A stretch of 64,000 nucleotides of DNA from Capra hircus (Eukaryota; Chordata; Mammalia; Artiodactyla; Bovidae): assembly GCF_001704415.2 (NCBI RefSeq), contig NC_030817.1:34793550-34857549 (forward strand). The letters run 5' to 3'. Under the pieces are notes generated by a model. That model ran no database searches. It worked only from the letters and a program-made list of their open reading frames with translations, and was not told the DNA's origin. Positions within the stretch are counted from its first letter, which is position 1. Every line of letters starts with the position of its first letter. Below are positions 1-10,995 of the stretch, piece by piece. Made by a program: the position numbers and the translations under genes.

Positions 1-852
1 CACGTGTTCGCATATCCAATCACATAAGTTAGTCCATGTTTCCAGTGCACACTATCACATGTATGCATCCTCTACAAGTGGTCGTGCTCTTGTGTAGATC
101 TGCAAGAGGATGACTTCAGGTGGCTCCTTGCTGTGCAACATGAGGAGCTTACTAATGAAGACTTGGTGGAATTGGAGCCCCATCAGGGGAAAAAAAAAAA
201 AAAGCGAAGAGAAATAAGATGAAGAAGAAGTAACTGAAGAGATTCATGACATAGGAAATGGCAAGGGGATATTCTTTATTTGAGGAGGCACTGTTAGTTT
301 TTGAGGCATAAGGTGTAGAATGGTATGTGAAGGTCGCAGCAGCTGTTCAGAAGGTAATTCATTGCTACCATGTCATCTATTAATATGATGGGGAAAAAAA
401 AGAGCTACTACTACAGATGTCCCTGGATCTTTTTCTTCAAGAGGGTAGATAGAATTAAATCCAGCAAGGAAACACAATCTGCACCATCAGTTTCAGGCAT
501 GAATGAAATTGCAGCTTGCTTTCCATCTCCTATTGCTGATGACCCTTCAGCTTTACTATCTCCCACCTTTCTTTCTTTCCTCCAGTCAGTAACTCTCCTT
601 GTCTGTTCACTCTGTACCAGCTGTTATACTGTACTACTGTACTTTTCAAGGTACTGCAATGTAAGATGAAAAATGTTTATTTTTTGTTTTTTTATGTATT
701 ATTTGTGTGAAAAGTTTTACAAATCTATTAAGGTACAGTACTATATTGTATTTGTTGGATACCTAGGGTAAATTTGTTGGACTTACGAACAAATCGGATT
801 TACAAATGCATTCTCAGAATAGAACTTGTTCACCTGTAGGAGACTCACTGTA
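1..852 (+). mobile_element. Tigger-type (TcMar/pogo) DNA transposon, 3' part
   Basis: This is the 3' portion of an old Tigger-family DNA transposon whose 5' part lies outside the window. Positions about 90-540 still translate in pieces as the acidic, Lys-rich C-terminal tail of a Tigger transposase. A 99-residue open piece at 370-669 covers its end (FFFKRVDR, then a Ser/Pro-rich stretch). The non-coding 3' arm follows. It ends in a decayed terminal inverted repeat around 815-852, next to a TA target site. The frame is broken by stops and an A-run at 189-203, so no protein is made. Family assignment is from recalled consensus; the exact Tigger number is uncertain. Confidence 0.72.
370..669 (+). 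pseudogene. Tigger transposase C-terminal remnant
   Basis: An open stretch of 99 codons inside the Tigger fossil. It matches the end of a pogo-like transposase downstream of the DDE catalytic domain. No catalytic residue lies in this piece, and the upstream coding sequence is interrupted by stops. It is a dead fragment, not a gene. A chance frame is less likely, because the flanking repeat arm and terminal repeat lie in the expected order. Confidence 0.6.
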
Positions 853-899
853 GTTATAATACATTCATTGCTGAACCACACAGAATATTTATATTATTC

Positions 900-1475
900 A
901 GAACTAAGCCATGTGTTATGCTAAAATTATACTTTTTCTTTTAAAAGTTTTTATTTTTCTTGTTTGAGTATTGCTTTGTTCTTTTATTCACTTAGATTTA
1001 TATGTACCTAGAATTATTCTACTGTAAAGCATCTTTAAATATGATCACATACATCAGGTAATCTGTAGTTTCATTTATTTTTTACAGATACCTTTCCTAG
1101 AGTACTTCAATCTACCCTTTTAGGCTGAACTGGTTGCTTTCCAGTTTGGCAGCTGTCATCCAGGAATTTCCCCTACTCATCCTGGGGATTCCCCTTTCCT
1201 CTTTTCTAATTGAATCTTCTGTTTCCTGGATCTTATGCCTCTTCCTTTTTTGGTTTATGCTCTGATGTTGAAGGAGCATATCCTCAAATATCTTTCTGAG
1301 GAATGGTACAAGGAAGTAAATTTTTGAGACTATGTATGTTTTAAATGCAACGTTTAAACATATGCCACGCTCATACTTGGCTGATAGTTTGGCTGGGTAT
1401 ATAATTCTAGACTGGAAATCATTTTCTTAGAATTTGCGTTTGAGCAGTTTAAAGCTTCTTATTCCTAACATTTTA
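900..1475 (-). repeat. Ancient L1-like (L1M) fragment, antisense
   Basis: AT-rich sequence whose segment from about 1260 to 1440 resembles the antisense of the ORF1/intergenic part of old mammalian L1 elements (the phrase around TTTGGCTGGGTATATAATTC is typical). It continues beyond the Bov-tA insertion. Boundaries and subfamily are uncertain, and the part before 1080 may be unique sequence. Confidence 0.4.
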
Positions 1476-1686
1476 TGAAGAAGTGAAGTCGCTTGGTCGT
1501 GTCTGAGTCTTTGCAACCCCATGGACTAGCCTACCAGGCTCCTCCATCCATGGGATTTTCCAGGCAAGAATACTGGAGTGGGCTGCCATTTCCTTTTCCA
1601 GGAGATCTTCCTGACCCAAGGATTGAACCCAGGTCTCCCACATTGTAGACAGATGCTTTACCATCTGAGCCACCAGGGAAGTCTTA
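1476..1686 (-). mobile_element. Bov-tA SINE, antisense
   Basis: A tRNA-Glu-derived ruminant SINE in reverse orientation. On the minus strand it starts with the tRNA-like head (CCCTGGTGGCTCAG near 1680) and ends in the Bov-A body near 1481. A 17 bp TSD with two mismatches flanks it at 1459-1475 and 1687-1703, beginning TTATTCCTAA. Reverse-strand open frames here are SINE sequence, not genes. Confidence 0.93.
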
Positions 1687-1703
1687 TTATTCCTAATACT
1701 TTA

Positions 1704-3180
1704 TACTTCAAGTTAAAAAAAATATTGTGTGATTACATTAGAAATTTCAAAGTAACACAGATTGACATGGGACTTTTTCTTTTGAGGGAAGGTAGAAATT
1801 AGTGGATTTTTTCAATCTGAAAATATTTTTTATTCAGTACTTGGAAATGAACTATTTCACAGTACCGCTTTCCCCTAATTCCAGAATGTCTTGGTAAATT
1901 TCTTCAAAAGGAAAAATGCCAGTCTTCTTCTAGGGAGTGAGGAGAGGTGATAACCTGGCTGTACCTGGTGAGAGAAGGGATCTTTGTCCTTTTTTGTTTT
2001 GTTTTTGTTTGATTGATTGGTTGGATTTTTGGCCTTACAGCTTGCAGATTTCAGTGGGGGATCTTCTTATGAAGATCTTCAATTAATTCTCCTATTAGAG
2101 TTAACCAGTCTTCAAATTTATGAACCGTTCTTGTATTTTGAGGTGAAAATTAGCTTATTGTTGACTACTTCTTCTGAAATTAGATTTAATAAACTCCCAT
2201 ATGCCAAATATGTTATTGTTTATTTATTTACTTTTCAACTTCTGAAATTTTGTGCCTTTTTCTTTTCTCCCATCTATAACTTGGCAGATTTACATCCGTT
2301 TAATGGTTTTATTGTCATTTTGGTAGTCCTAACAGGAAGCAGCAGTATATTCATTTTTAACTGGAAGTCAAAGTTACTATGTTTTAAAACAAGTACTCTC
2401 CGTTATTCCTTCTCTTTTCTTTTTCAAGAACTTCTATTAAACACATGTTGGAGAATTTTAGTTTATCTTATAGCATTTAACTTTTTTCACAACTTCTGTC
2501 TCTAAGTTCTGTGTTCTAGATGAAATTGCCAATGCATTGTCTCTTCTTCATTCTTTCCAGTCTATAGTAAACTGCATCTATTATGTTTTTATTCAGTGAC
2601 TGTTTTTTAATTTTTAAAATTTCTTTCTTTTCCCATTCTTATAATACTTATCTTTGGATTTCTTTCATGGTTTGAAGTCTTTGATCAAATTTTTATTTAA
2701 AAGATCAATTTCCTCTAAAATAACTTCACATTAAAGATTTTAAGGTTGGCTATCTTTGTTAGCATTAAATATCTTTATGTATTTTGGAACTTGACTTTGC
2801 ACGCCAGTTTTCAGTGATTGTCTCTCTCTTTCTGTGCTCAGTTTTCCTTGTACAGTGGTTTTGTGGATATCATTACTCAGATCCTAGATCTGGTCATATG
2901 ATAACAATTCAGTATTCCTGCCCTGACATGATATTGACAATGGGCAGATTTACTCAGCTAGTCAGTGGCTTAGTTTGGCTCCAGGTTGGGAGACTGTCTC
3001 TGGGTCTTCCTATCTTTCTAGACCTACAGCTTATCAAGAGCCATTGCCCTAAACAGCAGTTGAAAGTAGCTTTTTTCAGATTCCTCTCAGGATCTAGGAA
3101 TGCTTTAGGGATCATGCACGAAACACTTAAGTCTTCATTACCTACAAGAACTAAACTCCGGTACATCACTGTATGAATCC
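1704..3180. other. AT-rich sequence, mostly unassigned old repeat remains
   Basis: No gene recognised. The stretch is T-rich on the plus strand with chance frames at 2017-2505 and 2784-3176. Their products resemble no family I know and have the skewed composition of translated AT-rich DNA. Parts (2540-2780) have the texture of a decayed antisense L1, but I cannot anchor it. Confidence 0.4.
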
Positions 3181-3329
3181 AGGACCTCATAGAGGCTAGT
3201 GATTTCAGCCCCTTTCATTACTCTGCGATTCTTTTCCAAATCTGGTCTTAACCCACGTTTATCTTATTTTTGATCTTGGCTTATGCCATTTTTTTTCCCT
3301 CTCTCTTTTAATAATATTTGACTGAAATC

Positions 3330-3376
3330 TTTCATATGAAAATTTCCAATGAAAAATTTCATATGAAATTTCCAAT
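3330..3376. repeat. Two tandem 20-21 bp units with a palindromic core
   Basis: The block TTTCATATGAAA followed by (A)TTTCCAAT occurs at 3330-3350 and again at 3357-3376, separated by GAAAAA. Each unit contains the perfect palindrome TTTCATATGAAA. It is probably a small local duplication. Confidence 0.8.
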
Positions 3377-4225
3377 TGGTTGGCAAATGGTCACATATTA
3401 GCAATTTTATATGGTTCATATTAATAAAGCCATTTTGCTACATTTCACACTTGGATACATCAAAGCATGAACCTATTTTGACATCTTGACTGGAGGTCTT
3501 TACAAGTCTTTGATCTTTCTCTTACCAAGCTGTCAGCCAGTCAAACAGCCAAATACCAGAATCATCTCACAGTTCCAGGCAGAGACTTTTTCTTCCTATA
3601 AAGTGCCTTTTAGAGTTTTATAGAGAGGGAGGGAGGTGGTGGTGCTAGGTTGATAAACAATGAGTGATTGAGACAAAACATTAAGTCTGCCTTCTCCAAA
3701 TGGCATTATTCCTCTTTCTGCCATCATCCAAATGTTTAAACCAAATTAAATTTTATTGCCTCTAAGAGCTATGATTGGTATGTTTTCATTTGGCAAAGAG
3801 GGAAGAACTAGAAAATATGCAGAGTAAGGGAGGAAATAACATATTCATATTTTACTTCTATCTTAAGGTCTCAATTTATACCCATTATGAGCAAACATAT
3901 GAATAGCCTAGCTTGTGCAATGAATAAAAAGCCCTGGGTAATGGAAATGTCTACTTTGTGTGTGCATTTTGGAGACTTGACTTTTGTGAAAGACAAAAGA
4001 AACTGGAACATGAAATTTTTCACAAAAATTAGAGCCCAAATATTCATCATCATGAACAACTCAATAGCTTCCTTTCAAATATACTGAATTTAAGAAGCCT
4101 GGACATCTTTTAATCTTAAAAAATTCAGTACTCCTACCCTCGATTCTGAATTCCTACCCTATTCTGTCACATGCCCTCCTCCCAAATATCCATTCTCTCT
4201 CTTTTCTGAGTAATATAATCCTTGC
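3377..4225. other. Unique non-coding sequence
   Basis: No repeat, RNA gene or convincing exon seen. Opposite-strand frames of about 60 codons at 3871-4087 overlap each other and are chance frames in AT-rich DNA. Confidence 0.5.
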
Positions 4226-4640
4226 TCTGCAGCTGGGCAGGTTGCCCCCCCCAACTGAAAGACTAAATTTACCAGACTATACAAGTAGTGCAGAGAGACC
4301 ATGTGACCAAATTTTGGCCATAGAGCTCCATGTGACTTCTGGGCAGTATCTTTAAGGGAATATCTTTAATGTTCTGTACCTACATTCATGTGGCTTCCTG
4401 GAGCAAGGATTTGATGGTTAGAGTTCAAGAAGCCATTTCATAACATGAGGAAGGGCAGAGCAGAGAGCTGAGAGGGGCTTGGGTTTCTGCTAACTTAGTG
4501 GAGCCCCCAGAGCACCTCCAGTCTCTCTTTGCTTTTAGATGTCATTCATTTGAAATAGACATAAGCTCCTGTCCTGTTCAAGCCACTGCTATTTTTCTTT
4601 TTCTGTCTTGTGTAACCAATTCATAAAGGTTGCAAATTAT
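4226..4640 (+). repeat. Ancient mammalian interspersed repeat, family not assigned
   Basis: The segment has the order of motifs seen in an old mammalian dispersed repeat: a 'CATGTGACCAAATTTTGGCCA' type block, a 'cagagc...gag' middle, and a 'TTCAAGCCACTGCTATTT' end. A related copy may lie at 16090-16390. I cannot name the family reliably. Confidence 0.4.
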
Positions 4641-6414
4641 TCCATTGCTAAAATAAATTATGTATCATGACACGTTCATTTTGATGATAAGACTCAGCAC
4701 TTAGTATTTTTATGACAAAGTGAAAGGGCAAAGAGATTTGTCATTTGATTCATTCCACTCTAGCTCCAAACACTTGAAAAACAGTTGGGTTTCCCTCAAG
4801 TTTGCTTGATCATGCTGCGCTTTCCAATGACCTTAGCCAACATGTTTGAAAACTGTGGTTTTCATGTCATAACTATCTGGGCCTCTACAGTAAAATAAAT
4901 CTCATTTTCAAATGTCAAAGTCCCTATGAAAGAGAAGAAATGCTTTTTAAATGTTAGCCCCTGTTAATTGCTGTGAAATTGCCTTAGGTGTTCCTTGCTA
5001 TAAGTGTGTTCTCAATGTATTAGTTGTACTGACACCCACTACTTGGTTCCAACTTAATTTTCACTGTATCCCAGGCTAAATCCTCATCATCCTAAAGATA
5101 AGGCAGATACTTGTCAGCAATGTTTTGTTTTAAAATGAGAGAAATTTCAGTCATGCTAACATAATTAAAGCATCATTTATTTGCTTATGCTACTGAATAA
5201 TCCATGGGATATAGGTCTCCTGGCTTCAGGCTTGGCTTGGTCAAGTGGTATTATCAATCTATTTCATTACCTTCTAAGGCCTGTGTCTCCTCTGTGGTGG
5301 CAGGATTTCCCCACATGGTAAACAAAATCATTCCTAGCAATTAAAGGTTCCCAGAGGGTTTTTTTTCTTCCCCCCACCCCCAGTCTTTAATATTAGCATC
5401 ACTGCCCCCAAATGGGCTGCCTGTTATTTGTCTGGCTTAAGATATGTGCTCACCCTGAATAAATCCCATAGCTAAGGGTGGAGTTTTCTGATTAGCAAGA
5501 CCAGCCTACATGCTGCCCTTGTGCTGCCCAGCCAGAGGTGCTGCATGAGAAAAGAATGGAAAAAAAAAAAAAAGAGAGATTTTTATCCACAGAAAAGAGC
5601 ATACACAGAAAGGAAAGACAGCAGATGTCCACCACAGGGCAATTCCAGAACTAAAAATAAGGACAAACCACACGTTACTTTCAACATCTTTAAATGCTTT
5701 TCGCCTTACTATATTTTACAGTTCATTATATTTTACCACGAATTCACTTGTAGCTCAGCTAATACTTATTATTTATACAGGATTCTCACTCCTCTAACTT
5801 CCCTTCTAAACTTACAGCTTTTTCATCTAGAAGTGCATGATTGACAAGACCAAGGCTCTTTAGAAATGGGAACTTAAAATTCTTTAAACAGATGGGATTG
5901 TTGGGTTTAAGAAATTGGGGGGATAATGAGGTAGAGAGTAAAACCAGTCATTTAGGAAATCCTTTGAGGGATAATGTACTGGGTGCTAGCTACATGGGAA
6001 AGGCACAGTAATGACAATTGGCATAAATAGGATGGTAGAGTTTACCTATCACAGGTTTTTGTATCTGAGGAATGTCACCTCCAGTTCATGCAAGGACCTC
6101 AGTGTAAGCCAGGCAGGAGAAGGCCCGGACATAATAGAACCAAGGGTAGATCAAAAAGGATTGTTAACCATTCTTCCAAAAGCAAATGGTGCCCCTGGCT
6201 TTGACCAAATGGCATCGAGAGCCACGGGGTCCTTGTGTGGTAAGTGGCATTAGATAGCAGACAATATGCAAGTCAAGGGGTGACTACCTCAAAGTCCTGA
6301 GTGTGGTACAGGGGTCCACACAGCAGTGCCGGTGACTGACAGATCCATATTCCTCCCTCTAAAATACATACTGGCAAAATTCCCATCCTATGGGAACCTC
6401 AGGTATCAATCAAG
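4641..6414. other. Unique non-coding sequence
   Basis: About 1.8 kb without a recognised repeat or gene. It contains low-complexity spots at 5359-5383 (T then C runs) and an A-run near 5560-5573. The 107-codon frame at 5521-5844 crosses the A-run and shows no domain. Confidence 0.5.
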
Positions 6415-6427
6415 AAACAAAGGCAAT

Positions 6428-6869
6428 TGGATTTCATATATATGCATTAATATACAATGTTTGTTTTTTTTATTTCTGACTTACTTCACGCTGTATGACA
6501 GACTCTAGGTTCATCCACATCACCACAGAGGACCCAATTCCATTCCTCTTTATGGCTGAGTAATATTTCACTGCATATATTTACCACGTCTTCTTTATTC
6601 ATTCATCTGTCAACAGAGGGCAGGAAGGAGAGGTGAGACAGAGTAGCATTGACATACACACACTGTAGATACTAGTGTGTGAAATGGATACCAGTGGGAA
6701 GTGGCTGGTAGCACAGGCAGCTCAGCTTCATGCTCTGTGATGAGCTAGAGAGGCGGGACGGGAGTGTGGGGAGGGAGGCGATTTATGTATACATATGGCT
6801 GATTCATGTTGTACAGCAGAAACCAAGACAACAGTCTCTGATTTTTAAAAAATTGAATTTAATTAACAA
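6428..6869 (+). mobile_element. L1 3' end with 5' inversion
   Basis: A short L1 insertion. The left part (6428 to about 6616) is the antisense of the ORF2 end and early 3' region (for example CTGAGTAATATTTCACTGC near 6557). The right part (about 6617-6869) is the sense ruminant L1 3' UTR (GTACAGCAGAAACCAA near 6813) ending in an A/T-rich tail. A perfect 13 bp TSD, AAACAAAGGCAAT, flanks the whole at 6415-6427 and 6870-6882. The structure is the hallmark of twin priming. Confidence 0.88.
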
Positions 6870-6882
6870 AAACAAAGGCAAT

Positions 6883-7490
6883 CAGAGCTCACCCATGAAG
6901 ACCAGAGTGATGGCTTTGATCTGGGGCATGCCATTGCCAGACAAATCCCAGATCATAACCTCTAAAAGGTCTACAGCTGCTAACACAGTTCGACTCAAAT
7001 CACAATGGCTGAGAACTCAGGGCTCAGTTATCAGCTAAGAAAAAAGACAAATTTGAGGAAATTCTGAACTGACTTATAATTACACTTCTTTCTGTATCCT
7101 GAAGCACTAACTACAATGCTGGGCATTGTACTCAATGCTGAATTACTGAATTAAAAGGGAAATGGCAAAAACACACACTTGTCATCCCAGTGTGACCACG
7201 ACCACACATAGCACTCAGGGTGACAGGTACAGCCACAGATGGGAAGAATGCTGGCGAAGCCACCAGGCTATGCGAACTTGGCCTGCTTGCTGCAGGGTCC
7301 TAACCACACAGGCCAATAAACGTCAAGCCCACACCTCCAGAATCCACCCAAACTCATTCATATCAGCACGCCCTTTTAGCTCCAGGAGTTGATGTGAGTT
7401 CCCAGGTTTTTGGAGAGAGAGCAGTGAAAGCCATTGGAAAGCAGAAATGAGAGTTGTCACCCCGTGAATAATGACATTTTCAGACCCAGT
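6883..7490. other. Unique non-coding sequence
   Basis: No gene or clear repeat seen. Chance frames of 76-102 codons start or end in the neighbouring L1 or are compositionally unremarkable. Confidence 0.45.
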
Positions 7491-7521
7491 GAGAATGCAC
7501 TAGGGCATTCTCACCCTAGTG
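7491..7521. repeat. Two overlapping 8 bp inverted repeats
   Basis: GAGAATGC (7491-7498) pairs with GCATTCTC (7505-7512), and CACTAGGG (7498-7505) pairs with CCCTAGTG (7514-7521). The two hairpins exclude each other. They span the left boundary of the following SINE. Confidence 0.85.
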
Positions 7522-7713
7522 CTAGTAGTAAAGTACTCATAAGAGACACAGGTTTAATCCCTCCCTGGGTCAGGAAGATCCCTGGAGGAGGGCATGGCAA
7601 CCCACTCCAGTACTCTAGCCTGGAGAATCCCATGGACAGAGGAGCCTGGAGGGCTACAGTCAATAGGATCGCAAAGAGTTGGACACAGCTGAAGCAACTT
7701 AGCACACGTGCAC
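7503..7713 (+). mobile_element. Bov-tA SINE
   Basis: Sense tRNA-derived SINE. It has a diverged tRNA-like head, a 'GGTCAGGAAGATCCCTGGAG' linker, then the Bov-A body with CCCACTCCAGTACTCTAGCC and ATGGACAGAGGAGCCTGG. It ends near the 'actgaagcaacttagcac' tail. The head is more diverged than in other copies in the window. Confidence 0.9.
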
Positions 7714-9610
7714 CCACTGTATCTTTCTAGTTTCAGTATAAGGAAAATCCTTCTCAAACAGCATGTAAAGGTTACAAAGAAAATTCTTCATGGCTTCTAT
7801 GGCCACTGGTTACATGGGACTGCTAAATAGTCTTGGGAACCTCTCAAGAATCACAAAAAGTAGGTGTTGCCAGATTATCTTGGCCATCATTGGGCTGACA
7901 GATGTCTCATCCAGGTGGTCCTCACACCCAAGTCATGACTGGGAGCCAGGCCAGACCTCCAAGCTGGTAGTCCAAGGGCATACATAGCCCAGTGGACAAC
8001 AAACAGGAGGCATGATCAAATCTGCCCTATACTCAGGTCAAGGCAGATAGCTAACCTGAGAGGTAATCAAAGTTACGCAAGGAAAGGTCCCCTCGCCTTG
8101 GGGATAGAAATAGGTTGTATCCCTTATAGCAGAGAACCTTCAAGCGAGTTAAAACATACACCGAATAGCTCTGTGTACACATTGGGGCCCTTGACCTTAG
8201 GGAAAGCTTGGTTAGAGGACATCATGAAGTTTAATGTTACAGTCTGAGACCCTCTTGATTGGAGATTATCTCCTTCATTTTTGGAGATCGTTTTTGAAAG
8301 GGGCTATGTTCCTGTTATGTGGAGTTTAGTTTCTAACGAATCACCTTCAAAGGATCCCTCTTTATACACTGAGGGGCTATTAAGTCTCAGTTGCATGGGA
8401 GGCTCAGGTCTTAACTGAATATGGTTTGGGGCTGGGATCCAGGACCACATCCTCAGGAAAGTGCCGGGGCTGGGGAGGAGGCCTTCCTTGAACACCCAAC
8501 CATTCTTCCCCAGGTGACCTCCGTTTCCAGAAGCAGGGCCAGGGCAGCACTCTGCTGTGTCCAGTGAGACTGGCAGCTGCCAGCTGGGCAAGTGTACAGG
8601 GTGAGCGCTGCTGGTTACACCCTTGACAGTGGTCCAGTTGGCCTTGGCATTTGAAGACAAGGTCCCTGGGCCTCTGCACTGTGCAGGAGCACTTGGGAGA
8701 AGGTGGCAGCTCTGCACAGACATTCTCTCCTCACCCACATAAATCCTCAGAGGGTTTCCCTCTGTGGGTTTATAAAAGCCCATTATCTAATTCATGACTC
8801 AAGAGAATTGAGCTTGCTGGCACAAGGCTTTTTAAGTCACATTTTGAATAATTTCTCAGCAATTCATTACATGGGAAAACAGATCCTTTTTGTTCTAATA
8901 CTTAGCCTAGGGATGCAACTCCCTTCTGCCAAATTCATTAACAAAACCTGTGTATGGGGGCTGAGCAACTCTGGCCAGTTTCTTAAATGTACTAAAACTT
9001 GCTGACCATTGAAATGTAAATTTTTACCTTTGGCTGGAATGATTCATGGGTCTCAGCTTGTAGGAAACAGCAATGTCACTTTCAAATGTTTGGGATAGCT
9101 CCAAACCAAGTGCCCATTGTGAGAGGAGGCTTAACGTGTGGCAACCAGGAGACGGCCACATGTCATCTTCTCGACTGGCAGCAGGAGGGAGGGCTGATAA
9201 TGAACATGCTGACAGCTTCAGGGGGAGAAAGCTCCCCTTGTTGACAACATGGTGACCTAGAGCTCAGCAGAGCCCAATGAGGGGATCAGGCTGTCCAGGC
9301 TGCTGGTCACACCAATTTACCATCCCTGTGAGAGCAGTTCAGGCTTGCCACGCCAGCCCGGCCTGTGCAGAGTAGCAGGCCAAGTTCTCTACGCAGTGGA
9401 ACAGAGAATTGTAGCCAAAGGACCCAAGATCAATGAAACAGGTGCAAAGTGGGGACATAAAAGAGCTTTCTCAAGAAACAGTGCTACATGACTCAAAGTT
9501 GGAAATGCTTATTTCTAAATTTTTATTTATATTATGTTAACATAAGATATATTTCAATGATATTATTTTATATATTTAAAATGTTTAAAATAAAATATTA
9601 AAATATATTA
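7714..9610. other. Unique non-coding block with AT-rich right end
   Basis: No recognised repeat or exon. 8400-8760 is locally GC-richer and holds a 159-codon minus-strand frame (8304-8783) with no recognisable domain. 9500-9610 is a very AT-rich low-complexity run. Confidence 0.5.
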
Positions 9611-9616
9611 AAACAC

Positions 9617-9822
9617 ACTGTTGTTGTTCAGCCACTAAGTTGTTTCTGATTCTTTGCAATCCCACTGATCGTAGCATGCCAGGCTTCCCTGTCCTTCACT
9701 ATCTCCCAGCGTTTGCTCAAGTTCATGTCCATTGAGTCAGTGATGCTATCTAACCATCTCATCCTCTGCTGCCCTCGTCTCCTTTTGCCTTCAGTCTTTC
9801 CCAGCATCAGGGTCTTTTTCAA
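9617..9822 (-). mobile_element. BovB LINE 3' end, antisense
   Basis: About 200 bp of the BovB (RTE-class) 3' end. On the minus strand it encodes the ORF C-terminus (RMRWLDSITDSMDMNLSK) followed by the short 3' terminal segment. It is strongly 5'-truncated and non-functional. Confidence 0.88.
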
Positions 9823-9825
9823 CAA

Positions 9826-10092
9826 GTTTTATTTTAAAATACACCTGACATAAAATTTATTGTCTTAACCATTTTTAAGTGTGTAGCTCAATGGTAAGAA
9901 GTATTAGTACATCTATATTGCTGTTTAACTATCACCACCACCCATCTCCAGAATTCTTTTCATCTTGCAAACTAAAACTCTGTACCCATTAAATAATAAC
10001 TGTATTTCCCTTTCTGCCAAGTCCAGGGCAGCTACCATTTTACTTTCTGTCTTTATGATGTTGACTACTCTAGTTATTTCATATAAGTTGTA
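9826..10092 (-). repeat. L1M-type 3' UTR, antisense
   Basis: Matches the recalled antisense of an old L1M 3' region, with 'CTATCACCACCACCCATCTCC' and 'CTGTACCCATTAAATAATAAC' style blocks in the expected order. The BovB piece abuts its left end. Confidence 0.65.
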
Positions 10093-10109
10093 TCTTCTTA
10101 TAATGATGT

Positions 10110-10183
10110 CTCTTCTTATAAGAGCATTGAACCTATTATGAGGGCCCCACTCTCAGAACCTTATCTCAACCTAATTATTTCCC
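10110..10183 (-). repeat. MaLR (MLT1/MST-like) LTR, antisense, left piece
   Basis: Antisense MaLR LTR segment (GAGGGCCCCACTCTCAGAACC type block) interrupted by an L1 insertion. It continues at 10612-10720. Old LTR remnant without coding sequence. Confidence 0.65.
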
Positions 10184-10611
10184 TGGAAATTATCATACTA
10201 AGCAAAGTGTGAGATAAGTGTCTACTTATCGGTATCAGATAGAGAAAGACAAATATCACATAATCAAGTATATGTTAAATCTTTAAATTGATGCAAATGA
10301 ACTTATTTATAAGACAGAAATAAACTCACAGACTTAGAAAACTTATGATTACCAGGGGGGAACAGTGGGACAGAGGGATAAATTGGGAGTTTAGGATGGA
10401 CATATATACACCGCTATAAATAGATAACCAGCAAGAACTTACTTCTGCTCAATATTCTGGAATAACCTAAATGGGGAAAGAATTTGAAAAAAAAAACAAA
10501 AAACAGATGCATGTGTATGTATAAGTAAATCACTTTGCTGTCTACCTGAAACTAATACAACATTGCTAATCAATTATATTATAATAGAAAATATTTTTTT
10601 TAGAAAAATCT
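10184..10611 (+). mobile_element. L1 3' end
   Basis: Sense L1 covering the end of ORF2 and the 3' UTR (GTATCAGATAGAGAAAGACA near 10231; CACTTTGCTGTCTACCTGAA near 10530). A perfect 12 bp TSD, TAATTATTTCCC, lies at 10172-10183 and 10612-10623 and splits the MaLR LTR. It is 5'-truncated with an A/T-rich tail. Confidence 0.88.
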
Positions 10612-10720
10612 TAATTATTTCCCAAAGGTCTCACCTCAAAATATCATCTTATAGGGGATTAGGGCTTCAGCAGATAAATTTTGAGGTGATATAATTTAGT
10701 ACATAGCACTATGCAAATGC
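10612..10720 (-). repeat. MaLR (MLT1/MST-like) LTR, antisense, right piece
   Basis: Continuation of the split MaLR LTR (CCCAAAGGTCTCACCTCAAAA and GGGGATTAGGGCTTCA blocks). It joins to 10110-10183 once the L1 and one TSD copy are subtracted. Confidence 0.7.
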
Positions 10721-10744
10721 CTCTTTCAATTATTTTAATTTCAA

Positions 10745-10995
10745 AGACCGTGCTTATAATTATTTTGGGTATACTCCCAGAAGCAGAATTTCTGGTCATA
10801 TAGTAATTGTATTTTCAACTTTTTTTGAGGAACTGCCATACTGTTTTCCACCACTTTAGACCCCCACCAATAATACACAAAGATTCCAATTTCCCCATAT
10901 CCTCATTAACACCTGCGGTTTTCTGGTATTTTGATAGTAGTCACAGTAATGTCTGTGAGGTGGTAACTGATTGTGATTTTGATTTACATTTCCCA
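10745..10995 (-). mobile_element. L1 ORF2 C-terminal segment, antisense, left piece
   Basis: Antisense of the L1 ORF2 C-terminal coding region ('TATACTCCCAGAAGCAG' and 'GTGATTTTGATTTACATTTC' blocks). It is cut by the BovB insertion and resumes at about 13116-13140. Confidence 0.8.

Noticed and set aside
2017..2505. 162-codon hydrophobic frame resembling a membrane protein
   Set aside because: T-rich DNA translates to Phe/Leu/Ile-rich frames by composition. No signal or domain, and no supporting context.
8304..8783. 159-codon minus-strand frame in a GC-richer segment
   Set aside because: No recognisable domain, no splice or promoter context, overlapping 91-codon frame in another phase. Treated as chance; codon-conservation analysis would be needed to reconsider.
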